A DNA stretch of 64,000 bases from Acanthopleura granulata (Eukaryota; Mollusca; Polyplacophora; Chitonida; Chitonidae). Made by a program: the position numbers and the translations under genes. The notes below the pieces were generated by a model. That model saw only the letters and a program-made list of their open reading frames with translations, was not told the DNA's origin and searched no databases. Location: positions 9,638,805 to 9,702,804 of the forward strand of contig JABBOT010000012.1 in NCBI GenBank assembly GCA_016165875.1, given 5' to 3'. Each line of letters begins with the position of its first letter. The first letter of the stretch is position 1. This document shows, one piece after another, positions 63,301 to 64,000 of this stretch.

Positions 63301-64000
63301 AGAGTATCCTCACTGTACACGTCCGAGTCCATGGCCGCCTCATCCTCAAACGAGGACAGGTCGCTGGTGTGGACCGAGCTGACAGTGATACTGGACACCT
63401 CGTCCCCCTTTGTCCAAGAGAATGTGTACTGTTTGGGATGCTCAGTCGCTGACAGCTTCTCCAGGTTCTCAGCAGTCAAACTGGCTTTTACCACATCTGT
63501 CTTCTCCTTGGATTCCTCATCTTTGGACTCATCTTTGCCTGATGGTTTTTCTATAACCTTTGTTGTGCTTTCTTTACTCTCCTTATGTTTGTCATGTTCC
63601 TTTGATTGTTTAATGTGTTGAGATGCAGGTTTTGACGTTTGTGACCCGGAATGCTTCTCTCCTGAATGTTTGGAAGCTTTGGTAGAACTGTCATTTTTGC
63701 CTTTGGAAACACTATCTGAAGAGGAAATTTTTGATTTTTCAGCACCCTTTTTTTCAGATTCAGTTTTGTTTTCCGTCTCTTTGACCTCCTTCTGTGCACC
63801 TGAATCCTTTGTCTTCTCCTTCCCTTTATCCAGGGATGCAGATGAAGGTTTGTCCTTTCCCCTCGAACCATTCCCTCCATTAGCCTTCCTTTTGGACTCT
63901 TTACCTGGCTGATACCCGGACTCACTTCTCCCAGGCAGGGGAATTGGCAACGGGATGTCCTTAAGTATATTGTACGTACCATCTGCTGGCTTACTTTCAG
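54397..64000 (-). CDS. Large Ser/Arg/Pro-rich probable nuclear protein, C-terminal ~1190 residues (5' end beyond the window)
   Basis: Eight in-phase minus-strand exons: 64000-63254 (open at the edge), 62528-62320, 61939-61786, 61249-60325, 59596-59456, 56849-56742, 56058-55717, 55345-54397. In order: a Pro/Leu motif (ILKDIPLPIPLPG), a Lys/Ser/Glu-rich low-complexity region, acidic MYNYSDSDDDETREER, a charged helix (REKEERYAKRLQRRAELDAK), KRELKEQLREQKVMEKKLAL with RYTSEEFTSIF, a Val/Glu repeat, two SVDDLYKPR/DAEDLYKPR motifs, and a tail of RRPPSPPSPG repeats ending PPPKRPKR. The repeated LYKPR motif and RS/SP-rich tail suggest a nuclear RNA-processing or chromatin-linked protein. I do not recognise the orthologue. 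An enzymatic or zinc-finger domain, if any, would lie upstream. Confidence 0.85.
54770..54990 (-). repeat. Coding tandem repeat, RRPPSPPSPG units
   Basis: Five near-identical 11-residue units (RRPPSPPSPGV/M/L) and further diverged ones encode SP-rich repeats in the last exon of the large gene. The DNA copies (GGTGACGGTGGAGAAGG and relatives on the plus strand) differ mainly at third positions. Confidence 0.8.
56510..56645 (-). mobile_element. SINE body of the second tRNA family
   Basis: ACATCAGGCCAAACAGTCC, GTACCATTTTTAAAGTCTTT and GGTATGACCTGACCTAGGAT match the body of the element at 40660-41000. Most of the tRNA-like head is missing or eroded. Confidence 0.6.
56888..57112 (-). mobile_element. 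Full-length tRNA-headed SINE, minus orientation
   Basis: The tail lies at left (TTTATGTATTTATTTCATTA), then core CATGACCATCTGCAGGTTGC, and the head at right reversed (ACTTGAACTC, CAAATGAGCCACGGAGGC). It sits between exon 56849-56742 and a short array that resembles that exon's acceptor region. Confidence 0.8.
57113..57255. repeat. ~31-bp array resembling a 3' splice-site region
   Basis: Four units of GGGTCATAGTAAGTTACAGC plus TTAAACAGAAG. On the minus strand each reads ACTATGACCCCTTCTGTTTAAGCTG-like, close to the real acceptor region ending CTGTTTGAGCAG at 56850. Confidence 0.75.
59744..59937. mobile_element. Palindromic MITE-like element, 194 bp
   Basis: Both ends read AATAGGGGAGTTTC inward. 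The similarity continues along both arms (GAACTCTTTTATC vs GAACTGTTTTGTC; CATGTGATCTGTCAAAAATG vs CATGTGACTTGTCAAAAATG), so the element is an imperfect palindrome of about 90-base arms. Translating either strand gives similar peptides (NRGVS, DKK, CDLSKM), which reflects the palindrome and not coding. It lies in an intron of the large minus-strand gene. Confidence 0.8.
62872..62896 (-). other. G-quadruplex-prone tract in an intron
   Basis: On the transcribed (minus) sense the tract is GGGTGGGGGTTGGGG followed by TGGGAGGGGG: five G-runs with one- or two-base loops, about 340 bases upstream of the exon starting at 62528. Confidence 0.7.

Overview
The window is eukaryotic nuclear DNA from an animal: AT-rich, intron-dense, with GT-AG introns, AATAAA signals and many short interspersed repeats. 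The proteins are closest in form to single-copy bilaterian orthologues. tRNA-headed SINEs ending in an (AAATA)n tail, of a style I associate with molluscs and their relatives, suggest a marine lophotrochozoan invertebrate. The phylum is an inference. Nothing bacterial, plasmid or viral was recognised.

Layout from left to right. (1) 1-753, minus: two exons of an unidentified gene that continues past the left edge. (2) 2300-7997, plus: EXOSC1/CSL4, an RNA exosome cap subunit, complete in 8 exons. (3) 10695-12878, minus: a coiled-coil protein matching vertebrate C6orf163, 4 coding exons. (4) about 13430-25780, plus: a PGC-1 family transcriptional coactivator (PPARGC1), with a probable non-coding first exon, a consensus CRE just upstream, 12 coding exons, an RS domain and an RRM. 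(5) 30234-39908, minus: splicing factor SLU7, 14 coding exons. (6) 42531-51813, plus: NOA1, a circularly permuted mitochondrial GTPase, 8 exons. (7) 54397-64000, minus: a large Ser/Arg/Pro-rich, probably nuclear protein whose 5' end lies beyond the right edge. Gene orientations alternate, giving head-to-head promoter spaces (1-753/EXOSC1, C6orf163/PPARGC1, SLU7/NOA1) and tail-to-tail 3' ends between them. Exon boundaries were set by hand from splice consensus, phase continuity and remembered family sequence. Every internal junction of the six named or recognised multi-exon models closes in phase.

The most unusual theme is a set of minisatellites that copy or abut exon edges. In SLU7 the 5' splice site of the zinc-knuckle exon is repeated ten times in 32-bp units. 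In NOA1 the donor of exon 3 is repeated in ~22-bp units and the donor of exon 4 in ~53-bp units over about 1 kb. The stop-codon context of SLU7 is repeated downstream in ~29-bp units. Related arrays abut the SLU7 exon 1 donor, a PPARGC1 acceptor, an acceptor of the Ser/Arg/Pro-rich gene and an acceptor of the left-edge gene. Other points are a GC-AG intron in EXOSC1, a CRE and a possible overlapping uORF at PPARGC1, palindromic MITE-like elements, a possible small gene beside NOA1, a cluster of unexplained ORFs in the last PPARGC1 intron, and a G-quadruplex-prone intron tract.

Functionally, several genes concern RNA (exosome, SLU7, the RS-rich protein) or mitochondrial gene expression (NOA1, PPARGC1). 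They look like neighbours rather than an operon-like system.
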